A DNA stretch of 34,673 nt. Origin: Flavobacteriaceae bacterium PRS1. Its GTDB lineage: Bacteria > Bacteroidota > Bacteroidia > Flavobacteriales > Flavobacteriaceae. The DNA is taken from the NCBI GenBank assembly GCA_003709165.1, contig RDRZ01000024.1:1-34673 (forward strand), written 5' to 3'. The position numbers and the translations under genes were made by a program. The number at the start of each line of letters is the position of its first letter. The first letter of the stretch is position 1. This document shows positions 9,608 to 17,427 of this stretch, piece by piece. A model generated the notes under the pieces. It was not told the DNA's origin, did no database searches, and saw nothing but the letters and a program-made list of their open reading frames with translations.

Positions 9608-10420
9608 TTATTCAATTTTTAATTCATATAAGTTCCCTCCTTTTCCATGAGATTTCTCATCGGTAATATAAAGTGTACTGTCATTTTTAAAACAAACACC
9701 TTCTTTTTGTGAATCATGATTAAATTCTAAAACACGAATATCGCCTTTAAAAAAATCATCATTTTTAAAATTGGTAATAAGCCATACTTTATCATGATTT
9801 AAAAGCGCAATAGTTTTGTTATCATTACTAATAGCTGCCGACGTTATTTTATTATTTTTCCCTTTAAGATTAAAATTTGTCATAAAAATAGCTTCATGAT
9901 TTTCAACCGTATTTGGTACTTTAAACAGTTTGCCATGTTTTTCATTTTTACTAAATAAATAGAAGAAATCGTTTAGTAAAAAAAAAGCTTCAAAGTCTAG
10001 CGATTTTATGTCTATAGGCAATGTAAAATTAATGTGCTTTGGAGTTATTTTTGTGGTCTTTTTTTTAGGATGCTTAACTTTTAAGATCCTATATTTTTTC
10101 CTTTTTTTATGGTTGTCGCCAAAATCGCCAATATAAATATTACCTTCAATATCACTTGTTAAATCTTCCCAATCCTTATTTTTAGCATTAGAGATTTTTA
10201 TTTCTCTTTTTATTTCACCTTTTTCATTTAAGCCATACAAACGGTTTTTGTTTCCAGCATCTTCAATGACCCAAAGTAAATCAGAGAAGGTAGTAGTTTC
10301 AGCAGCCGATACTTCTTTTAAACTACTTGGTAAATCGGCTATTACAGTTAGGTTTCCAGTATTACAACTAAAACTTAAAAGAATTAAAAAAAGGAGAATT
10401 TTCTTCAACGTAATTTTCAA
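9608..10420 (-). CDS. Beta-propeller lipoprotein, SdiA-regulated/phytase-like
   Basis: About 270 aa with a lipoprotein signal (LKKILLFLILLSFSC, then NTGN), so it is membrane anchored. The rest repeats strand patterns such as LLWVIEDAGNKNRLYGLNEKGEI, WEDLTSDIEGNIYIGDFGDN, FEAFFLLNDFFYLFSKN and EGVCFKNDSTLYITDE, as in SdiA-regulated or esterase-like-phytase propellers. No catalytic motif is obvious. No ATG precedes the signal peptide: TTG codons at 10465, 10420 and 10408 are possible starts. I chose 10420, which gives a 19-residue signal and lies just after a TAAATTTA element (10433-10440). Function unknown; sugar or phosphate binding would be a guess. Confidence 0.7.
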   Translation of the reverse strand: MKITLKKILLFLILLSFSCNTGNLTVIADLPSSLKEVSAAETTTFSDLLWVIEDAGNKNRLYGLNEKGEIKREIKISNAKNKDWEDLTSDIEGNIYIGDFGDNHKKRKKYRILKVKHPKKKTTKITPKHINFTLPIDIKSLDFEAFFLLNDFFYLFSKNEKHGKLFKVPNTVENHEAIFMTNFNLKGKNNKITSAAISNDNKTIALLNHDKVWLITNFKNDDFFKGDIRVLEFNHDSQKEGVCFKNDSTLYITDEKSHGKGGNLYELKIE

Positions 10421-10459
10421 TATAATTAATGCTAAATTTACGCAGTATTTGTTAATATT

Positions 10460-10479
10460 CCTCAAAATTTGTATTGAGG
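10460..10479. promoter_or_regulatory. Inverted repeat between divergent genes
   Basis: CCTCAA and TTGAGG form a 6-base perfect dyad around an 8-base centre, in the space between the divergent propeller lipoprotein and BaiN-type genes. It could be an operator or simply chance; nothing else supports it. Confidence 0.25.
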
Positions 10480-10490
10480 TTTTAAAATTT

Positions 10491-10538
10491 GTCTTTCCTG
10501 AGACTTGTACTGAGGGTAGTCGAAATAAGGCAGGAATC
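10491..10538 (+). repeat. Palindromic repeat in the leader of the flavoprotein gene
   Basis: Outer arms TTTCCTG (10494-10500) and CAGGAA (10531-10536) enclose a second dyad, GACT...AGTC, around CTTGTACTGAGGGTAG. Arms of the GTCATTCCTG/CAGGAATC type recur at 17975-18000 inside another gene, so this looks like one copy of a dispersed palindromic family. It ends seven bases before the ATG at 10545. Confidence 0.65.
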
Positions 10539-10544
10539 TTTTAT

Positions 10545-11801
10545 ATGAAACATTACGACGTGATAATAATAGGTGGTGGAGCAGCAGGCTATTTTGCGGC
10601 TATTAACATTGCAGAACGAAATCCAAAGTTGACTGTTGTAATTCTTGAACGAGGAAAAGAAGGTTTAACTAAAGTAAGAGTATCTGGTGGTGGACGATGT
10701 AATGTTACTCATGCCGAATTTATTCCTTCAGAATTAATACGAAATTATCCAAGAGGGAAAAAAGAATTACTCGGTCCTTTTCATACATTCATGACAGGAG
10801 ATACTATGGAGTGGTTTGAAAAAAGAGGAATTGAGTTGAAGATTGAAGAAGATGGTAGAATATTTCCAGTTTCAAATTCGTCTCAAACTATAATTGATTG
10901 TTTTACAAATGAAATAAAACGATTAGGGATTACGGTTTTAAAAACCCATTCTGTAAAAAATATTGTTACCCAAAATAATTTATGGTGTATTGAAACTAAT
11001 CAAAACACTTTTGTTTCAGAAAAACTACTGGTTGCCACAGGAAGCAATATAAAGGTATGGGAAATGTTGCAGGATTTAGGACACAAAATAGTAAACCAAG
11101 TTCCTTCATTATTTACTTTCAATATTAAAGACAAACGTATAAAAAGTATTCCTGGAGTTGCCGTAAAAAATGTTCAAGTTAAAGTTTTACAAGATTTCTC
11201 TCCTTCTAAAGGAGAGATGTCTCGTAGAGACAGAGAGGTTAATTTAGAATCTGAAGGACCACTGCTCATCACACATTGGGGAATGAGTGCGCCTTCAATT
11301 TTAAAACTCTCGGCTTTTGGCGCTTTAGAGTTGGCAACGCGAAATTATAAATTTAAAATAGAAATTAATTTCATTCAAACATCTTTCGAGGATTGTTTAG
11401 ATATATTAAAAGAAGTAAAACAAAGTCCTGTAAAGAAAACCGTAATTAATTCACCACAATTCGAGTTACCAAAACGATTATGGCAACAATTGGTTTTAGC
11501 TTCAAATATTAATGATGAAATACGTTGGCAAGATTTGAATAAAAATCAATTAGAGCAATTGTCAAGTCAACTCACAAAAGCAGTTTTTAAAGTAGATGGA
11601 AAAAGTACATTTAAAGAAGAATTTGTAACAGCTGGAGGAATTGATTTAAAAGAGATTAACTTTAAAACTTACGAAAGTAAACTGCATAAAAATTTATATT
11701 TTGCAGGAGAAGTTCTCAATATTGATGCTGTAACAGGAGGTTTTAATTTTCAAAATGCATGGACAGGTGCTTATATAGTAGCTCAACATATTTCAAAATA
11801 A
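10545..11801 (+). CDS. BaiN/HI0933-family FAD-dependent oxidoreductase
   Basis: 418 aa from the ATG at 10545 (MKHYDVIIIGGGAAGY). The frame is open further upstream, but that part is repeat and antisense to another gene. Rossmann FAD motif GGGAAGYFAA; family blocks VSGGGRCNVTHAE, EDGRIFPVSNSSQTI, LVATGSN, GPLLITHWGMSAPSILKLSAFGA and the C-terminal GEVLNIDAVTGGFNFQNAWTGAYIV. It is a cytoplasmic flavoprotein of the BaiN/RdsA type with unsettled physiological substrate. Residues about 217-232 (SPSKGEMSRRDREV) are encoded by a palindromic repeat inserted in frame just before the GPLL block, where relatives have a short loop. Confidence 0.88.
   Translation: MKHYDVIIIGGGAAGYFAAINIAERNPKLTVVILERGKEGLTKVRVSGGGRCNVTHAEFIPSELIRNYPRGKKELLGPFHTFMTGDTMEWFEKRGIELKIEEDGRIFPVSNSSQTIIDCFTNEIKRLGITVLKTHSVKNIVTQNNLWCIETNQNTFVSEKLLVATGSNIKVWEMLQDLGHKIVNQVPSLFTFNIKDKRIKSIPGVAVKNVQVKVLQDFSPSKGEMSRRDREVNLESEGPLLITHWGMSAPSILKLSAFGALELATRNYKFKIEINFIQTSFEDCLDILKEVKQSPVKKTVINSPQFELPKRLWQQLVLASNINDEIRWQDLNKNQLEQLSSQLTKAVFKVDGKSTFKEEFVTAGGIDLKEINFKTYESKLHKNLYFAGEVLNIDAVTGGFNFQNAWTGAYIVAQHISK
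11194..11239 (+). repeat. Palindromic repeat inserted in frame in the BaiN-type gene
   Basis: CTCTCCTTCTAAAGGAGAG (11198-11216) is an 8-base perfect stem with a 3-base loop; GTCTCGTAGAGAC (11219-11231) is a second, 5-base stem. Together they add about 15 hydrophilic residues to the enzyme without shifting the frame. Confidence 0.75.
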
Positions 11802-11850
11802 ATGAAATGAGCATATTAAAAAGCTTTTCATTAAGAAGAATTATTAGTAG

Positions 11851-11880
11851 TGAACGGTACAGATAGCCGTAGGGATGACC
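11851..11880 (+). repeat. Possible degenerate palindromic element
   Basis: ACGG and CCGT arms at 11854-11870, followed by AGGGATGACC. Its reverse complement starts GGTCATCCCT, similar to the GTCATTCCTG end of the repeats elsewhere in the window. Weak; the rest of 11802-11905 holds nothing else clear. Confidence 0.35.
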
Positions 11881-11905
11881 AATAAAAAATAATAAATATC
11901 AATAC

Positions 11906-12453
11906 ATGAAAACATATATAGCATTACTTCGAGGGATTAACGTAAGCGGACAAAAAAAGTTCCGATGGCAGAATTGCGCGAGTTACTTGAAACGTCTGGA
12001 CTTCAAAACCTGAGGACTTATATACAAAGTGTGAATGTGATATTTAATGCTTCCAATCAAAATTCTTCACAATTAGAGAAACAAATTAAAAAAGCCATTA
12101 TGGAATACTTTAGTTTTGATGTTTCGGTTTTGGTAAAAACACCAAAAGAAATACAATCTATTTTAGAGAATGCTCCTTTTTCGGATAAAAAACCAGAGCA
12201 AATATATTTCACTCTTTTAAGTCAAATTCCAGACCCAAATTTAGTACAAGAGCTTAGGAAGATTAACTATCCTAATGAGGGATTTATCATAACTGATTAT
12301 TGTGTTTATGGTTATAGCTTAATAGGTTTTGGTCGTGCAAAATGCAGTAATAATTTCTTTGAACGTAAATTGAAAGTATCTTCAACTAGCAGAAATTATA
12401 ATACTATGATGAAGTTATTATCTTTGTCGAAAGAAATAGAAGTTAATGGTTGA
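11906..12453 (+). pseudogene. DUF1697 family protein, frameshifted near its start
   Basis: An ATG at 11906 opens MKTYIALLRGINVSGQKK, the typical DUF1697 N-terminus. Then a run of seven A (11952-11958) is one base short: with eight A the frame continues into VPMAELRELLETSGLQNLRTYIQS and on to the stop at 12453, about 182 residues in all. As it stands, translation from 11906 leaves the frame, and a start at 11965 would lose the conserved N-terminus. The conserved QSGNVIF is QSVNVIF here. The 3' end overlaps mvaD by eight bases. Function of DUF1697 is unknown. An assembly error in the A-run is possible. Confidence 0.8.
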
Positions 12454-13549
12454 ACAAGATTTTATTCCTAAATATAATTATAAATTAACTATTGAAAGTG
12501 GAAAATTTACATGGCAATCGCCAAGCAACATTGCATTAGTTAAATATTGGGGGAAAAAAGAACATCAAATTCCAAAAAACCCATCTATAAGTTTTACGCT
12601 CAATACTTGTAAAACGACGACAACTTTAAAATTTGAAAAAAAAGAAGTTCCAACCGAATTGTTTTCTTTTGATGTGTTTTTAGACGGTAAAAAGCAAGAC
12701 GATTTTAAGCCAAAAATTGAAACCTTTTTTAAACAAATAGAAAGTTATCTTCCTTTTTTAAAGGAGTATCATTTTGTAATTGAAACTTCAAATTCGTTCC
12801 CACACAGTTCAGGAATTGCATCGTCAGCAAGTGGGATGAGTGCTTTAGCTTTATGCTTAATGAGTATTGAAAAAAAATTAAACCCTGATATTACTCAAGA
12901 ATATTTCAACAAAAAAGCATCATTTCTGTCACGATTAGGCTCAGGATCTGCTTGCCGAAGTATTGAAGGAGATCTCATTTTTTGGGGAATTCATAAAGAG
13001 ATTGGAGGAAGTTCTAATCTATTCGGAATAAAATATCCTTATCAAGTTCATAATAATTTTAAAAATTATCAGGACACTATTTTATTAGTCGATAAAGGTG
13101 AAAAACAGGTAAGCAGTACCGTTGGTCATAATTTAATGCATAACCATCCATTTGCCCAACAGCGTTTTGAGCAAGCTAATAATAACATTTCTAAATTAAT
13201 AGAAGTATTCAAAACAGGAAATTTAAAATCATTCATTGAGATTGTAGAAAGTGAAGCACTAACGCTTCATGCTATGATGATGACAAGTTTACCATATTTT
13301 ATGTTAATGAAACCCAATACACTTAAAATAATTAATGCTATATGGTCGTTTAGAAACCAAACAGGTTTACATATTTGTTTTACATTAGATGCCGGAGCAA
13401 ATGTGCATGTATTATACCCAGAAAACGAAATAAAACAAGTGCTTAAATTCATTCAAAATGAATTAGTTGCACATTGCCAAAATGGTCACTATATTTGTGA
13501 CAGAATTGGATTTGGAGCTAAAAACCTGCAACTGAACACTGAATACTGA
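12446..13549 (+). CDS. mvaD: Diphosphomevalonate decarboxylase
   Basis: 367 aa, GHMP fold. Visible motifs: SNIALVKYWGKKEHQIPKNPSISFTLN (N-terminal substrate-binding block), SSGIASSASGMSALALCL (GHMP ATP loop) and GSGSACRSIEGD, containing the Ser/Arg/Asp region of the decarboxylase active site. It converts mevalonate-5-diphosphate to isopentenyl diphosphate in the cytoplasm with ATP. It overlaps the DUF1697 gene by eight bases and is followed 10 bases later by a GHMP kinase and then a prenyltransferase. The last seven residues (LQLNTEY) and the stop codon are encoded by a CTGAATACTG-type repeat. Confidence 0.93.
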   Translation: MVEQDFIPKYNYKLTIESGKFTWQSPSNIALVKYWGKKEHQIPKNPSISFTLNTCKTTTTLKFEKKEVPTELFSFDVFLDGKKQDDFKPKIETFFKQIESYLPFLKEYHFVIETSNSFPHSSGIASSASGMSALALCLMSIEKKLNPDITQEYFNKKASFLSRLGSGSACRSIEGDLIFWGIHKEIGGSSNLFGIKYPYQVHNNFKNYQDTILLVDKGEKQVSSTVGHNLMHNHPFAQQRFEQANNNISKLIEVFKTGNLKSFIEIVESEALTLHAMMMTSLPYFMLMKPNTLKIINAIWSFRNQTGLHICFTLDAGANVHVLYPENEIKQVLKFIQNELVAHCQNGHYICDRIGFGAKNLQLNTEY

Positions 13550-13554
13550 ACACT
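13526..13554 (+). repeat. CTGAATACTG-type repeat forming the end of mvaD
   Basis: An A/C/T-rich tract of short ACTGAA-type units containing CTGAATACTG (13539-13548). The same decamer occurs twice at 21629-21652 and, inverted, at 31294-31303. Here it supplies the final codons and the TGA of mvaD. Confidence 0.75.
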
Positions 13555-13559
13555 ATTAT

Positions 13560-14489
13560 ATGAAAGGACCCCTTTTTTACTCAAAAATATTACTCTTTGG
13601 AGAGTATGGCATCATTAAAGATTCCAAGGGTTTATCAATTCCCTATAACTTTTTCAATGGTGCATTAAAAACGGATGAGCATCCTACTTTAGAAGCTATA
13701 AAATCTAATAAAAACTTAAAAAAGTTTGTAAATTTTTTAGAAACAATAAATATAGATATTGTTGCTTTTGATAAAGATAAACTAAAGCAAGATATTGAAT
13801 CAGGTATGTATTTTGATTCTTCTATACCTCAAGGTTATGGTGTTGGAAGTAGTGGTGCAATAGTCGCAGCTTTTTATGATAAGTATGCTCAAAACAAAAT
13901 CACAGTTTTAGAGAATTTAACACGAGAGAAATTGTTAAAGCTCAAGACTATTTTTTCAGAAATGGAATCGTATTTTCATGGCAAATCTTCAGGTTTGGAC
14001 CCTTTAAATAGTTATTTAAGCCTTCCTATTTTAATTCATTCTAAAAATAATATTGAAGCTACGGGAATACCTTCACAAAAAAAATCTGGAAAAGGCGCTG
14101 TATTTTTATTAGATAGTGGGATTTCTGGCGAAACTGCTCCTATGGTTCGTATTTTTATGGAGAACATGAAACAAAAGGGTTTTCGGAAAATGCTCAAAGA
14201 TCAATTTATAAAATATACAGATTCTTGTGTAGATGACTTTTTAAAAGGCGATATTAAGTCCTTATTTGAAAACACGAAACAGCTTTCAAAGGTGGTTTTA
14301 AATCATTTTAAACCAATGATTCCTAAGCAGTTTCATGAACTTTGGAAAAAAGGAATTGAGACCAACGAATATTATTTAAAACTTTGTGGCTCTGGTGGAG
14401 GAGGTTATATTCTTGGGTTTACTATGGATATGGATATTGCCAAAAAATCTCTTGCAGCCTATAAATTAGAGGTGGTTTATAATTTCTAA
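13560..14489 (+). CDS. Mevalonate kinase-like GHMP kinase
   Basis: 309 aa. N-terminal SKILLFGEYGIIKDSKGLSIP matches the GHMP start block. The ATP loop PQGYGVGSSGAIVAA lies at residues 90-104, and the C-terminal glycine loop CGSGGGGYILGFT follows near 280-292. The KSSGLDPLNSYLS block carries the conserved Asp expected for catalysis. Flanked by mvaD and a UbiA-type prenyltransferase, it most likely phosphorylates mevalonate (or phosphomevalonate) in the same pathway. The sequence alone does not decide between those two. Confidence 0.85.
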   Translation: MKGPLFYSKILLFGEYGIIKDSKGLSIPYNFFNGALKTDEHPTLEAIKSNKNLKKFVNFLETINIDIVAFDKDKLKQDIESGMYFDSSIPQGYGVGSSGAIVAAFYDKYAQNKITVLENLTREKLLKLKTIFSEMESYFHGKSSGLDPLNSYLSLPILIHSKNNIEATGIPSQKKSGKGAVFLLDSGISGETAPMVRIFMENMKQKGFRKMLKDQFIKYTDSCVDDFLKGDIKSLFENTKQLSKVVLNHFKPMIPKQFHELWKKGIETNEYYLKLCGSGGGGYILGFTMDMDIAKKSLAAYKLEVVYNF

Positions 14490-14496
14490 ACTTTAT

Positions 14497-14541
14497 GTCA
14501 TTCTGTCCCGATAACTATCGGGATTGATTCAGGATCTCATC
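14497..14541 (+). repeat. Nested palindromic repeat
   Basis: Inner hairpin CCCGATAACTATCGGG (14507-14522) has a perfect 7-base stem and AC loop. It sits inside an outer pair, CATTCTG (14499-14505) and TTCAGGAT (14528-14535). The inner core recurs in the opposite orientation at 16558-16573. It fills the gap between the kinase and prenyltransferase genes. Confidence 0.75.
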
Positions 14542-14553
14542 AAATGTATTAGT

Positions 14554-15459
14554 ATGCTCACAAGAAAACAAAAACACATTCTACTCAAGTTTTTCAGTAT
14601 GTTTTCTGTGGTGCGTGGATATAATATTTTAATTATTATTATTGCTCAATATTTATCTTCAATTTACATTTTAGCACATAATAAACCGTTAAGAGAAGTT
14701 GTATTTGATTTAAATTTGTTAATGCTGGTTTTAGCTTCTTCAGCAACAATTGCCGGAGGTTATATCATCAATAACTTTTACGATTCGGAAAAAGATTTAA
14801 TCAATCGACCTCAAAAGTCTATGTTGGACAGATTGGTAAGTCAGAACACGAAATTGGCATTCTACTTTGTGCTTAATTTTTTGGCAGTAATTATAGCAAG
14901 TTATGTGTCGTTTAGAGCAGTAATTTTCTTCTCACTTTACATTTTTGCTATTTGGTTTTATTCGCATAAGCTGAAAAAATTACCAATAGTTGGAAATTTA
15001 ACTTCTTCTATTTTAACCATCACACCTTTTTTTGCAGTTTTTATCTATTACAAAAATTTTGAAACTGTTATTTTTGTGCATGCCATGTTTTTATTTTTGA
15101 TTATTGCAATGCGTGAACTCACTAAAGATTTAGAAAACATTAAAGGCGATTTGGCACTTAATTATAAAACGGTTCCAATAGTATATGGAGAGAAAACATC
15201 GAAAACAATGCTGACTATTTTGGCGATATTCACTTTGGTTCCGGCTTACCTGCTCATTTTCAACTTTCAAATTGGGAAAATGAATTACTTCTTTTATTTA
15301 AGCGTTGTTTTACTTTTTATATTCTTTCTATTACTTTGGAAATCTAAAACTAAAACACATTATTTGATACTGCATAATATCCTTAAATTTATTATTGTTG
15401 CTGGTGTTTTCAGTATTTTATTAATTGATGAAGATTTACTTTTAAACCGAATTTTATAA
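14554..15459 (+). CDS. UbiA-family prenyltransferase
   Basis: 301 aa from the ATG at 14554 (MLTRKQKHILLKFF). The frame stays open upstream, but that part lies in the repeat. Seven to nine hydrophobic helices. The first Asp-rich motif is NNFYDSEKDLINRP and a second acidic block is RELTKDLENIKGD. It resembles flavobacterial proteins annotated as geranylgeranylglycerol-phosphate geranylgeranyltransferase. It would transfer a prenyl chain from an isoprenoid diphosphate made through the adjacent mevalonate genes; the acceptor is not deducible. It is coupled to the nitrilase gene through TAATG (stop and start share one base). Confidence 0.85.
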   Translation: MLTRKQKHILLKFFSMFSVVRGYNILIIIIAQYLSSIYILAHNKPLREVVFDLNLLMLVLASSATIAGGYIINNFYDSEKDLINRPQKSMLDRLVSQNTKLAFYFVLNFLAVIIASYVSFRAVIFFSLYIFAIWFYSHKLKKLPIVGNLTSSILTITPFFAVFIYYKNFETVIFVHAMFLFLIIAMRELTKDLENIKGDLALNYKTVPIVYGEKTSKTMLTILAIFTLVPAYLLIFNFQIGKMNYFFYLSVVLLFIFFLLLWKSKTKTHYLILHNILKFIIVAGVFSILLIDEDLLLNRIL

Positions 15460-16424
15460 TGGATTGTACACTTAAAATTGCATTAGCACAAATTGCTCCA
15501 GTTTGGTTGGATAAAACAGCTACACTTCAAAAAGTTGAACAATCAATTTTGGATGCTACAAAAGAAGATTGTGAGCTTATTGTATTTGGAGAAGGTTTAA
15601 TTCCTGGATACCCGTTTTGGTTGGCTTTAACTGGAGGCGCAGAATGGGATAAAAAAGTTAACAAAGAATTGCATGCGCATTATGTGAAGAATTCTGTTCA
15701 AATTGAAGAAGGAGATTTAGATAAAATCTGTAAGCTTTCAAAAGAAAATAGTATTGCCATTTATCTTGGTATAATAGAACGTGCTAAAAATCGTGGAGGT
15801 CATAGTTTGTATGCCTCTTTAGTTTATATAAATAAAGAAGGCGAAATAAAATCGGTTCATAGAAAATTACAACCAACCTACGATGAACGTTTAACCTGGT
15901 CGCCAGGAGATGGCAACGGTTTACAAGTTCATCGGTTGAAGGAATTTTCAGTTGGCGGATTAAACTGTTGGGAAAACTGGATGCCTTTGCCACGAACAGC
16001 ATTATATGGATTAGGAGAGAATCTTCATATTGCAGTTTGGCCTGGAAACGATAATAATACTAAAGATATTACTCGTTTTATAGCTCGTGAATCACGTTCT
16101 TTTGTAGTATCAGTATCTTCCCTAATGAACAAAACCGATTTTCCAGAAAACACACCACATTTAAAAAAAATCTTAAAGAATGCACCTGATGTTTTAGCCA
16201 ATGGAGGAAGTTGTATTGCAGGACCAGATGGCGAATGGATTATTCCCCCTGTTTTGCACACCGAAGGCTTAATTATTGAAACTATAGATTTTAATCGTGT
16301 GTTGGAAGAGCGTCAAAATTTTGATGTGGTAGGTCATTATTCACGTCCTGATGTTACTAAACTTATTGTGAATCGAGAACGACAATCTACGGTAGAGTTT
16401 AAAGAATTCAAAAATTTCAAATAA
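15459..16424 (+). CDS. Nitrilase-type carbon-nitrogen hydrolase
   Basis: 321 aa. The Glu-Lys-Cys triad is visible: Glu45 in VFGEGLIPGYPFW, Lys136 in HRKLQPTYDERL and Cys170 in GGLNCWENWMPL. The PGYPFW and LNCWENWMP blocks are those of true nitrilases/cyanide-degrading enzymes rather than amidases. It likely hydrolyses a nitrile to an acid plus ammonia in the cytoplasm; the natural substrate is unknown. It overlaps the prenyltransferase by one base, so it is co-translated, although no isoprenoid role is known to me. Confidence 0.88.
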   Translation: MDCTLKIALAQIAPVWLDKTATLQKVEQSILDATKEDCELIVFGEGLIPGYPFWLALTGGAEWDKKVNKELHAHYVKNSVQIEEGDLDKICKLSKENSIAIYLGIIERAKNRGGHSLYASLVYINKEGEIKSVHRKLQPTYDERLTWSPGDGNGLQVHRLKEFSVGGLNCWENWMPLPRTALYGLGENLHIAVWPGNDNNTKDITRFIARESRSFVVSVSSLMNKTDFPENTPHLKKILKNAPDVLANGGSCIAGPDGEWIIPPVLHTEGLIIETIDFNRVLEERQNFDVVGHYSRPDVTKLIVNRERQSTVEFKEFKNFK

Positions 16425-16426
16425 CT

Positions 16427-16451
16427 AATTCCAAAACTCAATATTGGAATT
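16427..16451 (+). terminator. Hairpin after the nitrilase gene
   Basis: AATTCCAA (16427-16434) pairs with TTGGAATT (16444-16451) around a 9-base loop, followed by a T/A-rich stretch without a clean T-run. Placed right after the stop, so a weak terminator is plausible. Confidence 0.4.
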
Positions 16452-16493
16452 TATAATTTGACCTTTTGGTGCTTTAAAGCCCAAAGCTTTACT

Positions 16494-16501
16494 TATCTTT
16501 G
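16494..16501 (+). promoter_or_regulatory. TAnnTTTG promoter element for the pseudouridine synthase gene
   Basis: TATCTTTG is an exact match to the Bacteroidota -7 consensus TAnnTTTG. A TTG lies upstream at 16466-16468 (25 bases away, slightly long). It would give a leader of about 80 bases that contains the CCCGATA hairpin. Confidence 0.5.
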
Positions 16502-16557
16502 CATCTTCATTCATCGAAGCTTCTGTGTAGATATAAAATTTTAATAATAGATTCCCT

Positions 16558-16573
16558 CCCGATAGTTATCGGG
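16558..16573 (+). repeat. CCCGATA hairpin just before a start codon
   Basis: CCCGATAGTTATCGGG is a perfect 7-base stem with GT loop, the inverse-orientation twin of 14507-14522. It ends 11 bases before the ATG at 16585, so it could affect ribosome access. Confidence 0.75.
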
Positions 16574-16584
16574 ATTCAAAGGAA

Positions 16585-17427
16585 ATGAATATGAGCAAAA
16601 AGAGAGAACATAAAAGCAAAGGAAAACCTTTACGTGGTACTAATAGTAACTTCAAAAAAAATTATGTAAAAGGAAATACGCCCACAAAAAAGAAGACTCC
16701 TCAAAAAGCAACACCTAATCCAAATGAAATTAGACTGAATAAATATATTGCGAATTCAGGAATTTGTTCTCGTCGTGAAGCTGACATGCATATTTCCATA
16801 GGTAGCGTAACTGTAAATGGCAAGGTAATTACCGAAATGGGCTACAAAGTAAAGTTGGACGACGATGTACGTTTTGATGGCTCACGAATTAATCCTGAAA
16901 AAAAAGCCTATGTTTTGCTTAACAAACCCAAAGGATTTGCCACAACTACAAGTGGAAGTAAAGGACGAACAGTTATGGATTTGGTAGCCAATGCAACTGC
17001 TTCAAGAATAAAACCCATTGGCAGATTAGGCAGAAACTCTACAGGATTGCTCTTATTTACCAACGATGAAACCATAGTAAAAAAGTTTACCAATTCAAAA
17101 AACGGTGTGGCACGATTGTTTCATTTAGAATTGGATAAAAATTTAAAATATGAAGACCTTAAAAAGATCAAAGAGGGTTTTAAAATTGATGGTAAAGAAA
17201 TTTCAGTAGAAGATATAAGCTATATTGTAAAAGCTCCAAAAAGAGAAATTGGATTAAAAATAAAAAATACAGGAAACTCTATTATTCGTACAATTTTTGG
17301 TCATTTAAACTATGACATTATTCGACTGGATTGTGTTATGATTGCCGAACTTACCAAAAAAGATATTCCTCGTGGGCATTGGAAACTTTTGACAGAACAG
17401 GAGATTAATAATTTAAAGATGCTGTAA
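16585..17427 (+). CDS. RluB/RluF-like pseudouridine synthase paralogue without the catalytic Asp
   Basis: 280 aa (a second ATG at 16591 is an equally good start). A basic Lys-rich tail to about residue 45 is followed by an S4 RNA-binding domain (RLNKYIANSGICSRREAD to VRFDG) and a pseudouridine-synthase domain (YVLLNKPKGFATTT; GLLLFTND). The catalytic motif GRLDRxTTGLLL reads GRLGRNSTGLLL: residue 149, the expected nucleophilic Asp, is Gly (GGC at 17029-17031). The downstream RNRIVRR-type motif is also altered (GNSIIRTIF). It therefore probably binds ribosomal RNA without modifying it, or uses another residue. The gene overlaps the converging mannosyltransferase by 15 bases. Confidence 0.85.
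   Translation: MNMSKKREHKSKGKPLRGTNSNFKKNYVKGNTPTKKKTPQKATPNPNEIRLNKYIANSGICSRREADMHISIGSVTVNGKVITEMGYKVKLDDDVRFDGSRINPEKKAYVLLNKPKGFATTTSGSKGRTVMDLVANATASRIKPIGRLGRNSTGLLLFTNDETIVKKFTNSKNGVARLFHLELDKNLKYEDLKKIKEGFKIDGKEISVEDISYIVKAPKREIGLKIKNTGNSIIRTIFGHLNYDIIRLDCVMIAELTKKDIPRGHWKLLTEQEINNLKML

Noticed and set aside
10248-10544. Longer N-terminus for the BaiN-type flavoprotein
   Set aside because: The extra 99 codons are antisense to the propeller lipoprotein and pass through a palindromic repeat; the family start motif begins right at the ATG at 10545.
14524-14553. Earlier start of the UbiA-family protein
   Set aside because: Those codons lie within or next to the palindromic repeat; the ATG at 14554 precedes the conserved N-terminal part.
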